From: Phocaeicola intestinalis
GTDB lineage: Bacteria; Bacteroidota; Bacteroidia; Bacteroidales; Bacteroidaceae
Assembly (NCBI RefSeq): GCF_014837065.1
Contig: NZ_JACSPP010000002.1
Span: forward strand, 99,492-163,491
Length of the DNA: 64,000 nt
Direction: 5' to 3'
Below the pieces are notes generated by a model. That model saw only the letters and a list, made by a program, of their open reading frames with translations. It had not been told where the DNA came from and made no database searches. The position numbers were made by a program, and so were the translations under genes. Below, one piece after another: positions 8,961-17,708 of this stretch; position 1 is the stretch's first letter, and each line of letters opens with the position of its first letter.

Positions 8961-10650
8961 ACTATTTTTATTAACCCATTTTTTGTCTTGATTATTGCAA
9001 CCATTTTAGGTGGATGCAATAACCATCCGGCAAGCCCTACTTTATTAAATAAGGTAGAAAACCTGATGCCAGCACAACCGGACAGTGCCTACGCTTTATT
9101 GGCTTCCATCGATACGGATACACTAAATGCCGGAAGCTTTGCGCGCTGGTGCATGCTGAAAGCAGAGCTTTCGCACCGCACCTCTCATGTTTCCGTTCCT
9201 TCTATCGAAGACATGGAAAGGACACTCAATTGGTACAAGAAACAAGGCACGGAAGAAGAATGCCTGAAAGCCGGATTCTATTTAGGCATGGCACATGCCC
9301 ATGAAGGTGAAAGCGATAAAGCTATGAATATACGCACGCATATATACTATCGCAGAGAAAAGGCACGATTTCCAGCTAATGGGATATACCTGTTCATATA
9401 TGGCAGACCTGTATGCAAGACAAGACTACCCATCTCTATCACTAAGAAAGACAAAAGAAGCAGCCGTTTGGTTTCAAAAAGCCAATAACAAAAGAAGTTA
9501 TGTCTGTGCACTAAGGGATATTTGCCGAAGGTATGCTTACATGGATTCTTTATCGTTAGCATTAACCTATCTACAAAGGGCTGACTCCCTCTGCCAAACA
9601 TTTAACGACATAAATGTTTACCATTCCATTCTAAATGCGTATGGCAATATCTACCAAATGCAAGGTGAATACGAATTAGCTGAAAAGTATTTTTATCAAA
9701 CTCTAAATAATAGCGCAAATCCTATTCCTGATTACTTTGCTTTATCTCATTTGTACATAGAAACCAACCAGCTACAGAAAGCCAAAGAAATGCTGCAAAA
9801 AATCCCTATGAAAGAAAGCATAAACCGCTATGCCGTATATTCTGATTTATACGAAATAGCCAAGTTGGAAGGAAAATTTGAGCAAGCCCTCAACTACTTG
9901 GAACAATACACAGAAATCAATGATTCCTTATCTATTGCTTCCAACGAATCGAAAATACTCGAAATAGAAAACCGCTACAAGCACCAAAAACTGAAAACCG
10001 AGAATGCCGAGCTTCGGCTCAGGCAAACAGGCTATCTGCTGGCTTGCGCCGTATGCCTGATAGTAGTCTTAATCGTGCTTTGGATTTACTTCGGCTACCG
10101 CAAGCGGACGGAAAAGAAACTCCTGCTGCAACAAGCCGACCTGCGCGATACACGCAACCGCCTGCTGGAACTGTCCATCGAGATGGAGCGGAAAAACGCC
10201 CTGCTGAAACATTCGGAAGAAGAGGAAAAGGCACTGGAGCGGATGCGCGAAGAAATGGAAACACTGACCGCCCGCTACCGCACCCTGCGGGAAAACATGC
10301 TGGAAAGCTCGCCTGTATATAAGAAACTGCACCAGCTGGCAAAGCAGAAGAAGCCGCAAAACACCCGGACGCTCATCGGCGAAGAGCTATGGGAACAAAT
10401 CAAACAACAAGCGCAAAAGGTATATCCCGGCCTGCGCCGTTACGTCATCAACCGCTGTCCCGACCTGAACGAATCGGAGTGGGCATACTGCTGCCTCTAC
10501 CTGTTCGGATTCGACACCAACGACGAGGCTTCGCTGCTGGGCATCAACCCGACATCAGTCCGCACCAAAACCTTGCGCTTACGCATGCGGCTGAACATCG
10601 ACCTGCCCGCACAAATGTCACTTTATGAATATATTACCATGCAGATATAA
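8961..10650 (+). pseudogene. TPR-containing membrane regulator (SusR-like architecture), frameshifted and lacking a normal start
   Basis: Two frames together encode one protein: a lipoprotein-like start and TPR region up to about 9328, then, one base out of phase, more TPRs, a membrane segment (YLLACAVCLIVVLIVLWIYF), a coiled coil and a C-terminal LuxR-like helix-turn-helix (DEASLLGINPTSVRTKTLRLR). The reading moves from D-K-A-M-N to Y-A-R-I-Y-T near 9327-9331. Upstream, the signal sequence (FINPFFVLIIATILGGC) has no ATG in frame; codons run open into the palindromic element at 8826-8959. The only near start is TTG 8988, which would leave too short a signal. Likely a pseudogene; a sequencing error could explain the frameshift but not the missing start. 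Confidence 0.8.
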
Positions 10651-10679
10651 GCTGCTTCTGCACATTTTTTTACCGCACT

Positions 10680-10809
10680 GGGTATAACGCAAATAGCCAA
10701 TGTAGGGGCGTATCGCATACGCCCGGATGCACCAACTTACCCACGTGGACGCTTTCGGGCGTATGCGATACGCCCCTACAAGCAATTTGGCAAAATGAGG
10801 ACATTCATT
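10680..10809. repeat. Palindromic element family A, copy 2
   Basis: The same core as at 8826: GGGCGTATCGCATACGCCC, centre CCCACGTGGAC, then the reverse-complement arm, ending in GGACATTCATT. The left terminal arm is degenerate (ATAACGCAAATAGCCAATG). It lies between the broken regulator and the convergent KDPG aldolase gene. Confidence 0.85.
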
Positions 10810-10847
10810 TAACAATTTATTTTCGAAAGGAAGACAATCGGTTTTCA

Positions 10848-10962
10848 GATGTCTCCTTTTTACGTTCTCCAATTGGAAACCGTACGTTTTTGATATCAAA
10901 ACCGTATGTTCTCCAATTGAAAACCGTACGGTTTCCAATTGGAGAACGTAAAAGGGAGATGC
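10848..10962. repeat. Large inverted repeat made of 44-nt periodic words
   Basis: A 26-bp arm (10861-10886) is exactly repeated in reverse complement at 10925-10950, and near-identity continues outward to about 10848 and 10962. The loop holds a third, partial copy (GTTCTCCAATTG at 10908), 44 nt from the first, and the palindrome TTTTGATATCAAAA. Each arm contains two shorter palindromes (CCAATTGG and CGTACG). The rest of the 460-bp intergenic region (10651-11110) holds only family A copy 2 and no gene. Confidence 0.9.
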
Positions 10963-11110
10963 CCGAAACAACAATAGGAGGCTTCCGCAAAGGCAATGGC
11001 ATCCTTCCGAATATGCTTTGCACAAAAAGAAAGCGTCGCAAAACATGCTTCCGCATGCCTGCGACGCCTCTCGCTTTATACACCTTTAAACAAAATGAAC
11101 TTTAGTTCCT

Positions 11111-11779
11111 TTATTTGCGCGCTTCGGCAATATAGCCTAACGCTTCCTTACACTTATCGGTAATGTAAGCCCAGTCTTCTGCCGCTACCTTATCCTTCGG
11201 GAAGAGCTTCGAGCCCATACCTACGCAGAACACACCAGCCTTGATCCATGAAGTCAGGTTTTCCTGGGTAGGCTCTACACCGCCGGTCACCATCAGTTTC
11301 GACCACGGCATCGGAGCCAACATGCCTTTTACCAACTTCGGACCCAATACATCGCCGGGGAATACCTTGCACAGGTCGCAGCCTACTTCTTGTGCAAAAC
11401 CTACTTCGGACACGCTTCCGCATCCCGGAGTGTAAGCTACCAAACGGCGGTTGCATACCTTAGCGATTTCGGGATTGAACAACGGGCCTACCACAAAGTT
11501 GGCTCCCAACTGGATATAAAGCGCAGCCGTAGCAGGGTCTACTACAGAGCCTACGCCCATCGCCATTTCAGGACATTCCTTAGCGGCGAACTTCACTACT
11601 TCGGCAAATACCTCGTGAGCGAAGTCACCACGGTTTGTAAACTCGAAAGCACGCACGCCGCCATCATAGCAAGCCTTAACCACTTTCTTTGCCACTTCTG
11701 CGTCTTTATGGTAGAACACAGGCACCATGCCGGTTGAACCGATTTTGTTCAACACAGCTATCTTATCAAATTTTGCCAC
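11111..11779 (-). CDS. eda: 2-dehydro-3-deoxyphosphogluconate (KDPG) aldolase
   Basis: Class I aldolase of 222 residues that splits KDPG into pyruvate and glyceraldehyde-3-phosphate. The catalytic residues are visible: FEFTNRG (Glu46) and LCKVFPGD (Schiff-base Lys138); the phosphate-binding VTGGVEPT follows. The start codon is GTG (GTG GCA AAA). It is downstream of KDG kinase on the same strand, separated by a 101-bp hairpin spacer, so the two form the end of hexuronate catabolism. A near-identical KHG aldolase activity is possible in this family. Confidence 0.95.
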   Translation of the reverse strand: MAKFDKIAVLNKIGSTGMVPVFYHKDAEVAKKVVKACYDGGVRAFEFTNRGDFAHEVFAEVVKFAAKECPEMAMGVGSVVDPATAALYIQLGANFVVGPLFNPEIAKVCNRRLVAYTPGCGSVSEVGFAQEVGCDLCKVFPGDVLGPKLVKGMLAPMPWSKLMVTGGVEPTQENLTSWIKAGVFCVGMGSKLFPKDKVAAEDWAYITDKCKEALGYIAEARK

Positions 11780-11809
11780 AATTTAAAGTTTTAAGTTTAT
11801 GAAATTTCT

Positions 11810-11869
11810 CACCACAGATTACACAGATTATTTTAAAATCAAATGAACCTATCTGTGTAATCTGTGGTG
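11810..11869. repeat. CACAGATTACACAGAT word hairpin
   Basis: CACCACAGATTACACAGAT (11810-11828) and ATCTGTGTAATCTGTGGTG (11851-11869) are perfect 19-bp inverted arms with a 22-nt loop. The arms are themselves built of the repeated word CACAGATTA. It fills the spacer between kdgK and eda. Related sequences occur at 17396-17700 and, more degenerate, at 37011-37047 and 56086-56217. Confidence 0.85.
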
Positions 11870-11880
11870 AATAAAAAGAT

Positions 11881-12903
11881 TTAGCGTTGTACGCGACCGC
11901 TTGCATCACCGCCAGCCAGTGCTTCTACCTCTTCTACCGAAACAAGGTTGAAGTCACCGTTGATGGTATGTTTCAATGCAGAAGCAGCTACGGCAAATTC
12001 CAATGCCTCGCCTTGATTCGGCTTCGTCAGCAGACCGTGGATGATACCGCCTGAGAATGAGTCGCCGCCACCTACACGGTCGATAATGGGGTTGATGTCG
12101 TAACGCTTCGATGTATAGAACTCTTCACCGTTATAAATCATTGCTTTCCAGCCATTGTGAGTAGCCGAGAACGATTCACGCAAGGTAGAGATAACATACT
12201 TGAATCCGAATTCTTTCGCCATGACAGTGAAAATGCCTTTGTAGCCTTCCGCATCGGTCTTTCCGCCTTCTACATCAGCATCGGGCTTGAATCCCAGGCA
12301 GAGTTCCGCATCTTCTTCGTTTCCGATGCAAACATCCACGTATTGCATCAACGGGCGCATGATAGACTGGGCTTTTTCCTTGGTCCACAATTTCTTACGG
12401 AAGTTCAAGTCTACAGATACCGTTACTCCGTGACGCTTGGCAGCCTCGCAAGCCAATTTGGTCAGTTCTGCAGCTTTATCGGAAATAGCCGGCGTGATAC
12501 CCGACCAATGGAACCAGTCAGCACCTTCCATGATAGCATCAAAGTCGAAGTCAGAAGGATCAGCTTCAGCGATAGCTGAGTGTGCACGGTCGTAAATCAC
12601 TTTACTCGGGCGCATAGAAGCACCTGTTTCAAGATAATAAATACCCAGACGGTCACCGCCACGGGCAATATAATCGGTCTTGACACCATATTTGCGCAAA
12701 GCGTTGAGGGCACATTGTCCGATTTCATGCTTCGGCAATTTGGTTACAAAATAAGCATCATGTCCATAATTGGCACAGCTGACAGCTACATTCGCTTCGC
12801 CGCCACCATACACTACATCGAAACTATCCGACTGTACGAACCGCGTATTGCCCGGCGTAGACAGCCGCAACATAATCTCGCCTAAAGTAACAATTTTTCC
12901 CAT
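11881..12903 (-). CDS. kdgK: 2-keto-3-deoxygluconate (KDG) kinase, PfkB family
   Basis: 340-residue ribokinase/PfkB-type sugar kinase that phosphorylates KDG to KDPG. The N-terminal GGGEANVAVSCA sugar-binding region and the C-terminal PfkB signature DRVGGGDSFSGG (around residues 274-285, with the catalytic Asp in GGGDSF) are present. Its product is the substrate of the aldolase encoded next. It diverges from the LacI-type regulator, and its -7 box (12998-13005) directly touches a palindromic operator at 12986-12999. Confidence 0.94.
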   Translation of the reverse strand: MGKIVTLGEIMLRLSTPGNTRFVQSDSFDVVYGGGEANVAVSCANYGHDAYFVTKLPKHEIGQCALNALRKYGVKTDYIARGGDRLGIYYLETGASMRPSKVIYDRAHSAIAEADPSDFDFDAIMEGADWFHWSGITPAISDKAAELTKLACEAAKRHGVTVSVDLNFRKKLWTKEKAQSIMRPLMQYVDVCIGNEEDAELCLGFKPDADVEGGKTDAEGYKGIFTVMAKEFGFKYVISTLRESFSATHNGWKAMIYNGEEFYTSKRYDINPIIDRVGGGDSFSGGIIHGLLTKPNQGEALEFAVAASALKHTINGDFNLVSVEEVEALAGGDASGRVQR

Positions 12904-12985
12904 TGCTAATAATTTTTATATCGTTTATACTTCTTGTTTGATTAAATTCCATACTTTCCACATAAAGGAAAACATTTATCCGCTC

Positions 12986-12999
12986 TGTGTACGCACACA
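12986..12999. promoter_or_regulatory. Candidate LacI-family operator over the kdgK transcription start
   Basis: TGTGTACGCACACA is a near-perfect palindrome with a central CG step typical of LacI-family operators. It overlaps the downstream edge of the kdgK -7 box by two bases and covers the expected transcription start, an ideal repressor position. It lies between kdgK and the divergent LacI-type gene. Confidence 0.65.
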
Positions 13000-13005
13000 A
13001 AGGTA
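12998..13005 (-). promoter_or_regulatory. kdgK -7 promoter box
   Basis: On the minus strand this reads TACCTTTG, matching TAnnTTTG, about 95 bp before the kdgK start at 12903. It abuts the palindromic operator. Confidence 0.7.
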
Positions 13006-13036
13006 CGATTTATTTTTTAAATACCAAAAAAAGTAA

Positions 13037-13044
13037 TATATTTG
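13037..13044 (+). promoter_or_regulatory. lacI-type regulator -7 promoter box
   Basis: TATATTTG matches TAnnTTTG and lies 67 bp before the ATG at 13112. TATCGATA (13045-13052), a CG-centred palindrome, follows at once and could be an autoregulatory site; this last point is inference. Confidence 0.65.
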
Positions 13045-13111
13045 TATCGATATTTTTTCAACACACACATTAAACCATCTTTTAAAACACATTTTATTAA
13101 GGTATAGAGAC

Positions 13112-14194
13112 ATGGACAAACAAGCAGAACGAATCCGAATCAAAGACATAGCCCATCTGGCAGGGGTATCAGTAGGCACGGTCGACCGTGTGCTTCACGG
13201 ACGCAGCGGAGTATCTGAAGCCAGCCGGAAAAAAGTAGAAAATATCCTGAAACAACTAGACTACCAGCCGAATATGTATGCCAGCGCACTGGCATCGAAC
13301 AAGAAATACGTCTTTGCCTGCCTGCTGCCCCAACATACAGCAGGAGAATACTGGACGTATGTAGAAAACGGGATGAAACGTGCTATCAAGGCATTCTCGG
13401 ATTTCAATATATCACTGGTAAGCGGATACTACGACCAATACATGCCAGGCGACTTCAGGCGGGCAGGAGAAAAACTGCTGGAAGAGGCTCCCGACGGACT
13501 GGTCATCTCTCCTACCATCGAATCGGAAACTACCGGATTTGCCGGCGAGCTGCAGGCACGTTCTATACCTTATATATTTATAGACTCGAACATCCCAAGC
13601 CTCAAACCGCTTGCCTTTTACGGGCAACATGCCAAACAAAGCGGATACTTTGCCGCACGCATCATGAAAATGCTGATGCAAGACCAAACCGAACTGGTAA
13701 TATTCCGCCAGATAAACGAAGGCAGGCTGGGTTCGAACCAGCAGCTGCATCGCGAAGAAGGATTTTACAGCTATATGAAAGAACATCATCCCAACCTGAC
13801 AATGCTGGAACTGAACCTGTATGCCAAACGACCGGGCGAGGATGAAACGTTGCTGAATGACTTCTTCCGGGAACATCCGGAACTGTCCTATGGCATTACA
13901 TTCAACTCGAAAGCATATATCATTGGCGAATACATGGAAAAGCAGCACCGGAAAAACTTTCACCTGATGGGATATGACCTGTTGGAGCGTAATGTCAACT
14001 GCCTGAGAAAAGGCAGTATCGACTTTATTATCGCCCAGCAACCCTCACTTCAAGGCTATAACAGCATTGCAAGCCTGTGCGACCATTTAATCCTGAAGAA
14101 AACTATCAAAGAATGCAACTATATGCCCATCAATTTCCTTTCGATAGAAAACATCGACTTCTATCTGGACATGCACCGGAACAATCATAACTAA
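13112..14194 (+). CDS. LacI-family transcriptional regulator of hexuronate catabolism
   Basis: 360 residues. The N-terminus has the LacI DNA-binding helix-turn-helix (IKDIAHLAGVSVGTVDRVLH, residues about 10-29) and hinge (KQLDYQPNMYASAL), followed by a periplasmic-binding-protein-like sensor domain. It lies between kdgK (divergent) and uxaA (106 bp downstream, same strand), so the likely effector is a uronate intermediate such as KDG or KDPG and the likely target is the palindrome at 12986. The TVDRVLH form resembles the subgroup that acts on sugar-acid genes. Confidence 0.92.
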   Translation: MDKQAERIRIKDIAHLAGVSVGTVDRVLHGRSGVSEASRKKVENILKQLDYQPNMYASALASNKKYVFACLLPQHTAGEYWTYVENGMKRAIKAFSDFNISLVSGYYDQYMPGDFRRAGEKLLEEAPDGLVISPTIESETTGFAGELQARSIPYIFIDSNIPSLKPLAFYGQHAKQSGYFAARIMKMLMQDQTELVIFRQINEGRLGSNQQLHREEGFYSYMKEHHPNLTMLELNLYAKRPGEDETLLNDFFREHPELSYGITFNSKAYIIGEYMEKQHRKNFHLMGYDLLERNVNCLRKGSIDFIIAQQPSLQGYNSIASLCDHLILKKTIKECNYMPINFLSIENIDFYLDMHRNNHN

Positions 14195-14244
14195 CCTTTA
14201 GTTCTTGAGTCTGTGACTTCTTACGTTCTTCATAACAGAAACCC

Positions 14245-14291
14245 ACAAACTCAAAAACTTAAAAACTTAAAAACTCAAAAACTCAAAAACC
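14245..14291. repeat. AAAAACTC/AAAAACTT word array before uxaA
   Basis: The 8-10 nt word AAAAACTC or AAAAACTT is repeated about five times with a period of 8-10 nt and ends 9 bp before the uxaA ATG. It fills the second half of the lacI/uxaA spacer. No promoter box was seen within it. Confidence 0.8.
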
Positions 14292-14300
14292 CAATTATTT

Positions 14301-15791
14301 ATGGAAACAACTTATTTGAAAATCAACCCTGCCGACAATGTAGCCGTTGCAATCACCCCGTTGAAATCAGGCGAAACCATTACCGTAGACGGTCAGGACA
14401 TCGTGCTGAAAACAGACATTCCCGCCGGACACAAGGTGACACTGACGGACTTTAATGAAGGCGACAACATCATCAAATACGGATATCCCATCGGACACGC
14501 CACAAAGCACGTACCGCAAGGAAGCTGGATTTCGGAAAAGGAAATCAAGACCAACCTTGCCGGATTGCTGGAATACACGTACCAGCCGGCCGAAGTAGCG
14601 CTAGACATCCCCTACGAAAACCGTACATTCAAAGGTTACCGGCGTAAAAACGGTGACGTGGGCATCCGTAACGAGATATGGATTATTCCGACCGTGGGCT
14701 GCGTGAACGGTATCGTAAACCAACTTGCCGAAACCTTGCGCCGGGAAACAAACGAGGAAGGCATTGATGCCATCGTAGCTTTCCCCCACAACTATGGCTG
14801 CTCGCAACTGGGAGATGACCACGAAAACACCAAGAAAATCTTGCGCGACATGGTGCTTCACCCCAATGCCGGAGCCGTACTGGTAGTAGGACTGGGATGT
14901 GAAAACAACCAGCCGGACATCTTCCGTGAATTTATCGGTACGTATAATGAAGAGCGCATCAAATTTATGGTAGCACAGAAAGTGGACGACGAACTGGAAG
15001 AAGGCATGAAGATTCTGCGGGACCTGTATGCCAAATGCAAGCAGGATGTCCGCACCGATGTCCCACTCTCGGAACTGCGCGTAGGACTAAAATGTGGAGG
15101 CTCGGACGGATTCTCGGGCATTACAGCCAATCCGCTGCTGGGCATGTTCTCTGACTACCTCATCGCACAAGGCGGCACTTCTGTCCTGACCGAAGTACCG
15201 GAAATGTTCGGCGCCGAAACCATCCTGATGAACCGCTGTAAAACTCCGGAACTGTTCGAACAGACCGTACACCTGATAAATGACTTCAAAGAATACTTTT
15301 TGTCACACGGCGAACCTGTAGGCGAAAATCCATCTCCAGGAAACAAGGCTGGAGGCATTTCCACTCTGGAAGAAAAAGCTTTGGGATGCACACAAAAGTG
15401 CGGAAAGAGTTATGTGTCGGGGGTATTGCCTTACGGCGAACGCTTGCAGACGAAAGGCTTAAGCTTACTGTCGGCACCAGGCAACGACTTAGTAGCAGCT
15501 ACAGCTCTGGCTTCATGCGGCTGCCACCTCGTACTCTTTACTACTGGACGCGGTACACCTTTCGGCACTTACGTCCCCACAATGAAAATATCCACCAATT
15601 CCCGCCTTGCTGCCCACAAGCCCGGATGGATTGACTTTAATGCTGGAGTAATCGTAGAAAACGAACCGATGGAAGTAACTTGCCGCCGTTTTACCGACTA
15701 TGTCATCCAAGTGGCAAGCGGAGAATGGGTAAACAATGAAAAGAAAAACTACCGCGAAATAGCCATCTTCAAGACTGGAGTTACGCTATAA
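14301..15791 (+). CDS. uxaA: Altronate dehydratase
   Basis: 496 residues. UxaA dehydrates D-altronate to KDG, feeding the kinase and aldolase encoded upstream. An N-terminal SAF domain (residues 1-90, ending HATKHVPQGSW) is followed by the UxaA catalytic region with metal-ligand-like Cys and His residues (HNYGCSQLGDD, GLGCENNQ, KCGGSDGFSG). The family normally needs ferrous or manganese ions. It may be co-transcribed with the LacI-type gene. A strong terminator follows 22 bp after the stop. Confidence 0.95.
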   Translation: METTYLKINPADNVAVAITPLKSGETITVDGQDIVLKTDIPAGHKVTLTDFNEGDNIIKYGYPIGHATKHVPQGSWISEKEIKTNLAGLLEYTYQPAEVALDIPYENRTFKGYRRKNGDVGIRNEIWIIPTVGCVNGIVNQLAETLRRETNEEGIDAIVAFPHNYGCSQLGDDHENTKKILRDMVLHPNAGAVLVVGLGCENNQPDIFREFIGTYNEERIKFMVAQKVDDELEEGMKILRDLYAKCKQDVRTDVPLSELRVGLKCGGSDGFSGITANPLLGMFSDYLIAQGGTSVLTEVPEMFGAETILMNRCKTPELFEQTVHLINDFKEYFLSHGEPVGENPSPGNKAGGISTLEEKALGCTQKCGKSYVSGVLPYGERLQTKGLSLLSAPGNDLVAATALASCGCHLVLFTTGRGTPFGTYVPTMKISTNSRLAAHKPGWIDFNAGVIVENEPMEVTCRRFTDYVIQVASGEWVNNEKKNYREIAIFKTGVTL

Positions 15792-15812
15792 GGAATGAAA
15801 AATAAAGCAATG

Positions 15813-15857
15813 AAACAAATAACGGAGGGTGCAGAAGCATTGCTCCGTTATTTGTTT
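15813..15857 (+). terminator. uxaA intrinsic terminator
   Basis: AAACAAATAACGGAG (15813-15827) and CTCCGTTATTTGTTT (15843-15857) form a perfect 15-bp stem with a 15-nt loop, T-rich on the 3' side. It is placed right after uxaA. Confidence 0.8.
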
Positions 15858-16022
15858 TGAATATCCGCAAACATCCCAATGGATGAAAAGGAGTCATGCC
15901 CGCTTCGCTCACAGAAGTTAAATGCCAATAGCCCTGCTATGGTTTCCATTAGTAAAAGTATTGGCTTCTAACTCCCTTTAACTCCCTGAAATAACTCCTT
16001 ATTGGTGAAATGCGGACATTCA
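15858..16022. repeat. Palindromic element family A, copy 4 with different interior
   Basis: The ends TGAATATCCGCA and TGCGGACATTCA match family A, but the 165-bp element lacks the GGGCGTAT core. Its interior carries another nested inverted repeat (AGAAGTTAAATGCCAATA and TATTGGCTTCTAACT). The outer arms therefore seem to be kept while the interior changes. It fills the gap between the uxaA terminator and the nhaC promoter. Confidence 0.75.
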
Positions 16023-16033
16023 TATAAAAATAT

Positions 16034-16041
16034 TATCTTTG
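16034..16041 (+). promoter_or_regulatory. nhaC-type gene -7 promoter box
   Basis: TATCTTTG matches TAnnTTTG, 33 bp before the ATG at 16074; it excludes the earlier in-frame ATG at 16002. Confidence 0.7.
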
Positions 16042-16073
16042 CACCAGCTTTCATTTTACAGATTTTTCGACTC

Positions 16074-17378
16074 ATGGACTATAACAAACTGACTCCCATT
16101 GTAAACAAGCCGAACGGATGGGCACTGATGCCGCTCGTCGTTTTTCTGTGCCTGTACCTGATAACCTCCATCATCGTCAACGACTTTTACAAAGTTCCCA
16201 TAACCGTGGCGTTCCTGGTAGCTTCGGTTTATGCCGTCGCCACAACCAAAGGGCTTTCGCTGAACGACCGCATCCTGCAATACTCTTCGGGAGCCGCCAA
16301 TACCAACATCATGCTGATGATTTGGATATTTATCCTTGCCGGAGCCTTTGCCCAGTCGGCAAAAGCCATGGGAGCCATTGATGCTACCGTCAATCTTACC
16401 CTCTGGCTCCTTCCGGAAAACCTGTTGCTTGCCGGCGTATTTCTCGCCTCGTGCTTTATCTCGCTCTCCATCGGCACCTCGGTAGGCACCATTGTCGCCC
16501 TTGCTCCGGTAGCTGCAGGCATTGCCGCCAAGACCGACATCAGCATGGCGTTTATGACGGCAATCGTCGTTGGAGGGGCTTTCTTTGGTGACAATCTTTC
16601 TTTTATTTCCGATACCACCATTGCCGCGACACGCACCCAAGGCTGCGTGATGCGCGACAAGTTCCGTGTCAATTTTCTGATTGCTCTCCCGGCAGCCCTG
16701 CTGGTATTGATATACTACATTGTATACGGAATGCAAACCGAAGCCCATCCCGACATCTCTCCCATCGAATGGGTGAAAATCATCCCCTACCTTATCGTGC
16801 TGGGGACTTCCATCGCCGGAATGAATGTCACACTGGTATTGCTCTTAGGCTTGCTGTCGACCGGCATCATCGGATGGGGATACGGCACATTCGACCTTTT
16901 CGGATGGTTTGGCGCAATGGGAGAAGGTGTACTGGGAATGGGGGAACTGATTATCATCACGCTGATGGCAGGCGGTATGCTGGAACTCATCCGGTTCAAT
17001 GGAGGCATCGACTATATCCTGCACCGGCTGACCGAACGCATCAACAACAACCGGGGAGCCGAATTCAGCATTGCCGCCCTCGTCAGCCTTGCCAATTTCT
17101 GTACCGCCAACAATACGATTGCCATCATCACAGTGGGTCCACTCGCCAGCCGCATAGCGGAAGAATACCGGGTAGACAAGCGGAAAAGTGCCAGCATACT
17201 CGACACATTCTCGTGCGTAATACAGGGCATTATCCCCTATGGGGCACAGATGCTGATTGCAGCCGGACTGACCCAATTGTCTCCACTCGACATTATTCCC
17301 TACCTTTATTATCCGATGGCATTAGGAATATTCGCCATCCTAAGCATCGCATTCCGTTTCCCACGACGGTACTCCTGA
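16074..17378 (+). CDS. NhaC-type Na+/H+ antiporter family protein
   Basis: 434 residues with about eleven transmembrane helices. GTSVGTIVALAPVA, GAFFGDNLSFISDTTIAATR and the second-half CTANNTIAIITVGPLA are typical of the NhaC/ArsB-type ion transporter superfamily. It exchanges sodium (or a carried organic acid) for protons in the inner membrane; the true substrate is not decided. The start at 16074 follows the promoter box at 16034. It is monocistronic and convergent with the TPR gene, with a MITE between them. Confidence 0.88.
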   Translation: MDYNKLTPIVNKPNGWALMPLVVFLCLYLITSIIVNDFYKVPITVAFLVASVYAVATTKGLSLNDRILQYSSGAANTNIMLMIWIFILAGAFAQSAKAMGAIDATVNLTLWLLPENLLLAGVFLASCFISLSIGTSVGTIVALAPVAAGIAAKTDISMAFMTAIVVGGAFFGDNLSFISDTTIAATRTQGCVMRDKFRVNFLIALPAALLVLIYYIVYGMQTEAHPDISPIEWVKIIPYLIVLGTSIAGMNVTLVLLLGLLSTGIIGWGYGTFDLFGWFGAMGEGVLGMGELIIITLMAGGMLELIRFNGGIDYILHRLTERINNNRGAEFSIAALVSLANFCTANNTIAIITVGPLASRIAEEYRVDKRKSASILDTFSCVIQGIIPYGAQMLIAAGLTQLSPLDIIPYLYYPMALGIFAILSIAFRFPRRYS

Positions 17379-17395
17379 TGGAATATTATAAAAAG

Positions 17396-17700
17396 CACCA
17401 CAGATTACACGGATATTCAATTTTTCGATTTACGAAGTACGATTTTAGAAGCTGTTTTGAATTTCTCCAAAAAGTTTTTCTTGGCTTGATGTATCCGTTT
17501 TCGTGTGTGCTTTGGGCGATTTTTTGGTCCTTTCCGCTCCTGTTCTTCGTCAGATAGCCCGCTATCTTCCTCATCACAAAAGCGAAAATGCCTCAAAAAC
17601 TCATCCCAAATCAGCGCACGATAAATTCAAAACAGCTTCTTAATATCAAAAATAGTAAATTATCAAATCGTAAATTGATTAATCTGTGTAATCTGTGGTG
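17396..17700. repeat. CACAGATTACA hairpin interrupted by a MITE
   Basis: CACCACAGATTACACGGAT (17396-17414) and ATCTGTGTAATCTGTGGTG (17682-17700) are inverted arms (18 of 19 match) like those at 11810-11869. Between them are CGATTTACGA-type words on each side and, inside, the 194-bp MITE at 17447-17640. The nested order suggests that the MITE landed in an older hairpin. The 330-bp gap between nhaC and the TPR gene holds nothing else. Confidence 0.8.
17447..17640. mobile_element. MITE-like element, copy 1 (194 bp)
   Basis: Perfect 18-bp terminal inverted repeats AGAAGCTGTTTTGAATTT / AAATTCAAAACAGCTTCT. The interior has a smaller hairpin (AGATAGC/GCTATCT near 17551-17566). Copy 3 at 36742 is the same length with very few differences. 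The minus strand carries a 45-60 codon open frame, but with no transposase motif. Non-autonomous; no consistent target duplication could be seen. Confidence 0.85.
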
Positions 17701-17708
17701 AAAAAGCG

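Noticed and set aside
10890..11105. 71-codon open frame in the gap before eda
   Set aside because: It is mostly the translation of the large inverted repeat and has no promoter or family match.
17386..17577. Small protein encoded by the MITE (also at 36630-36872)
   Set aside because: The frame is conserved only because the elements are nearly identical; it has no transposase motif, uses host sequence for its end, and is lost in the shortened copy.
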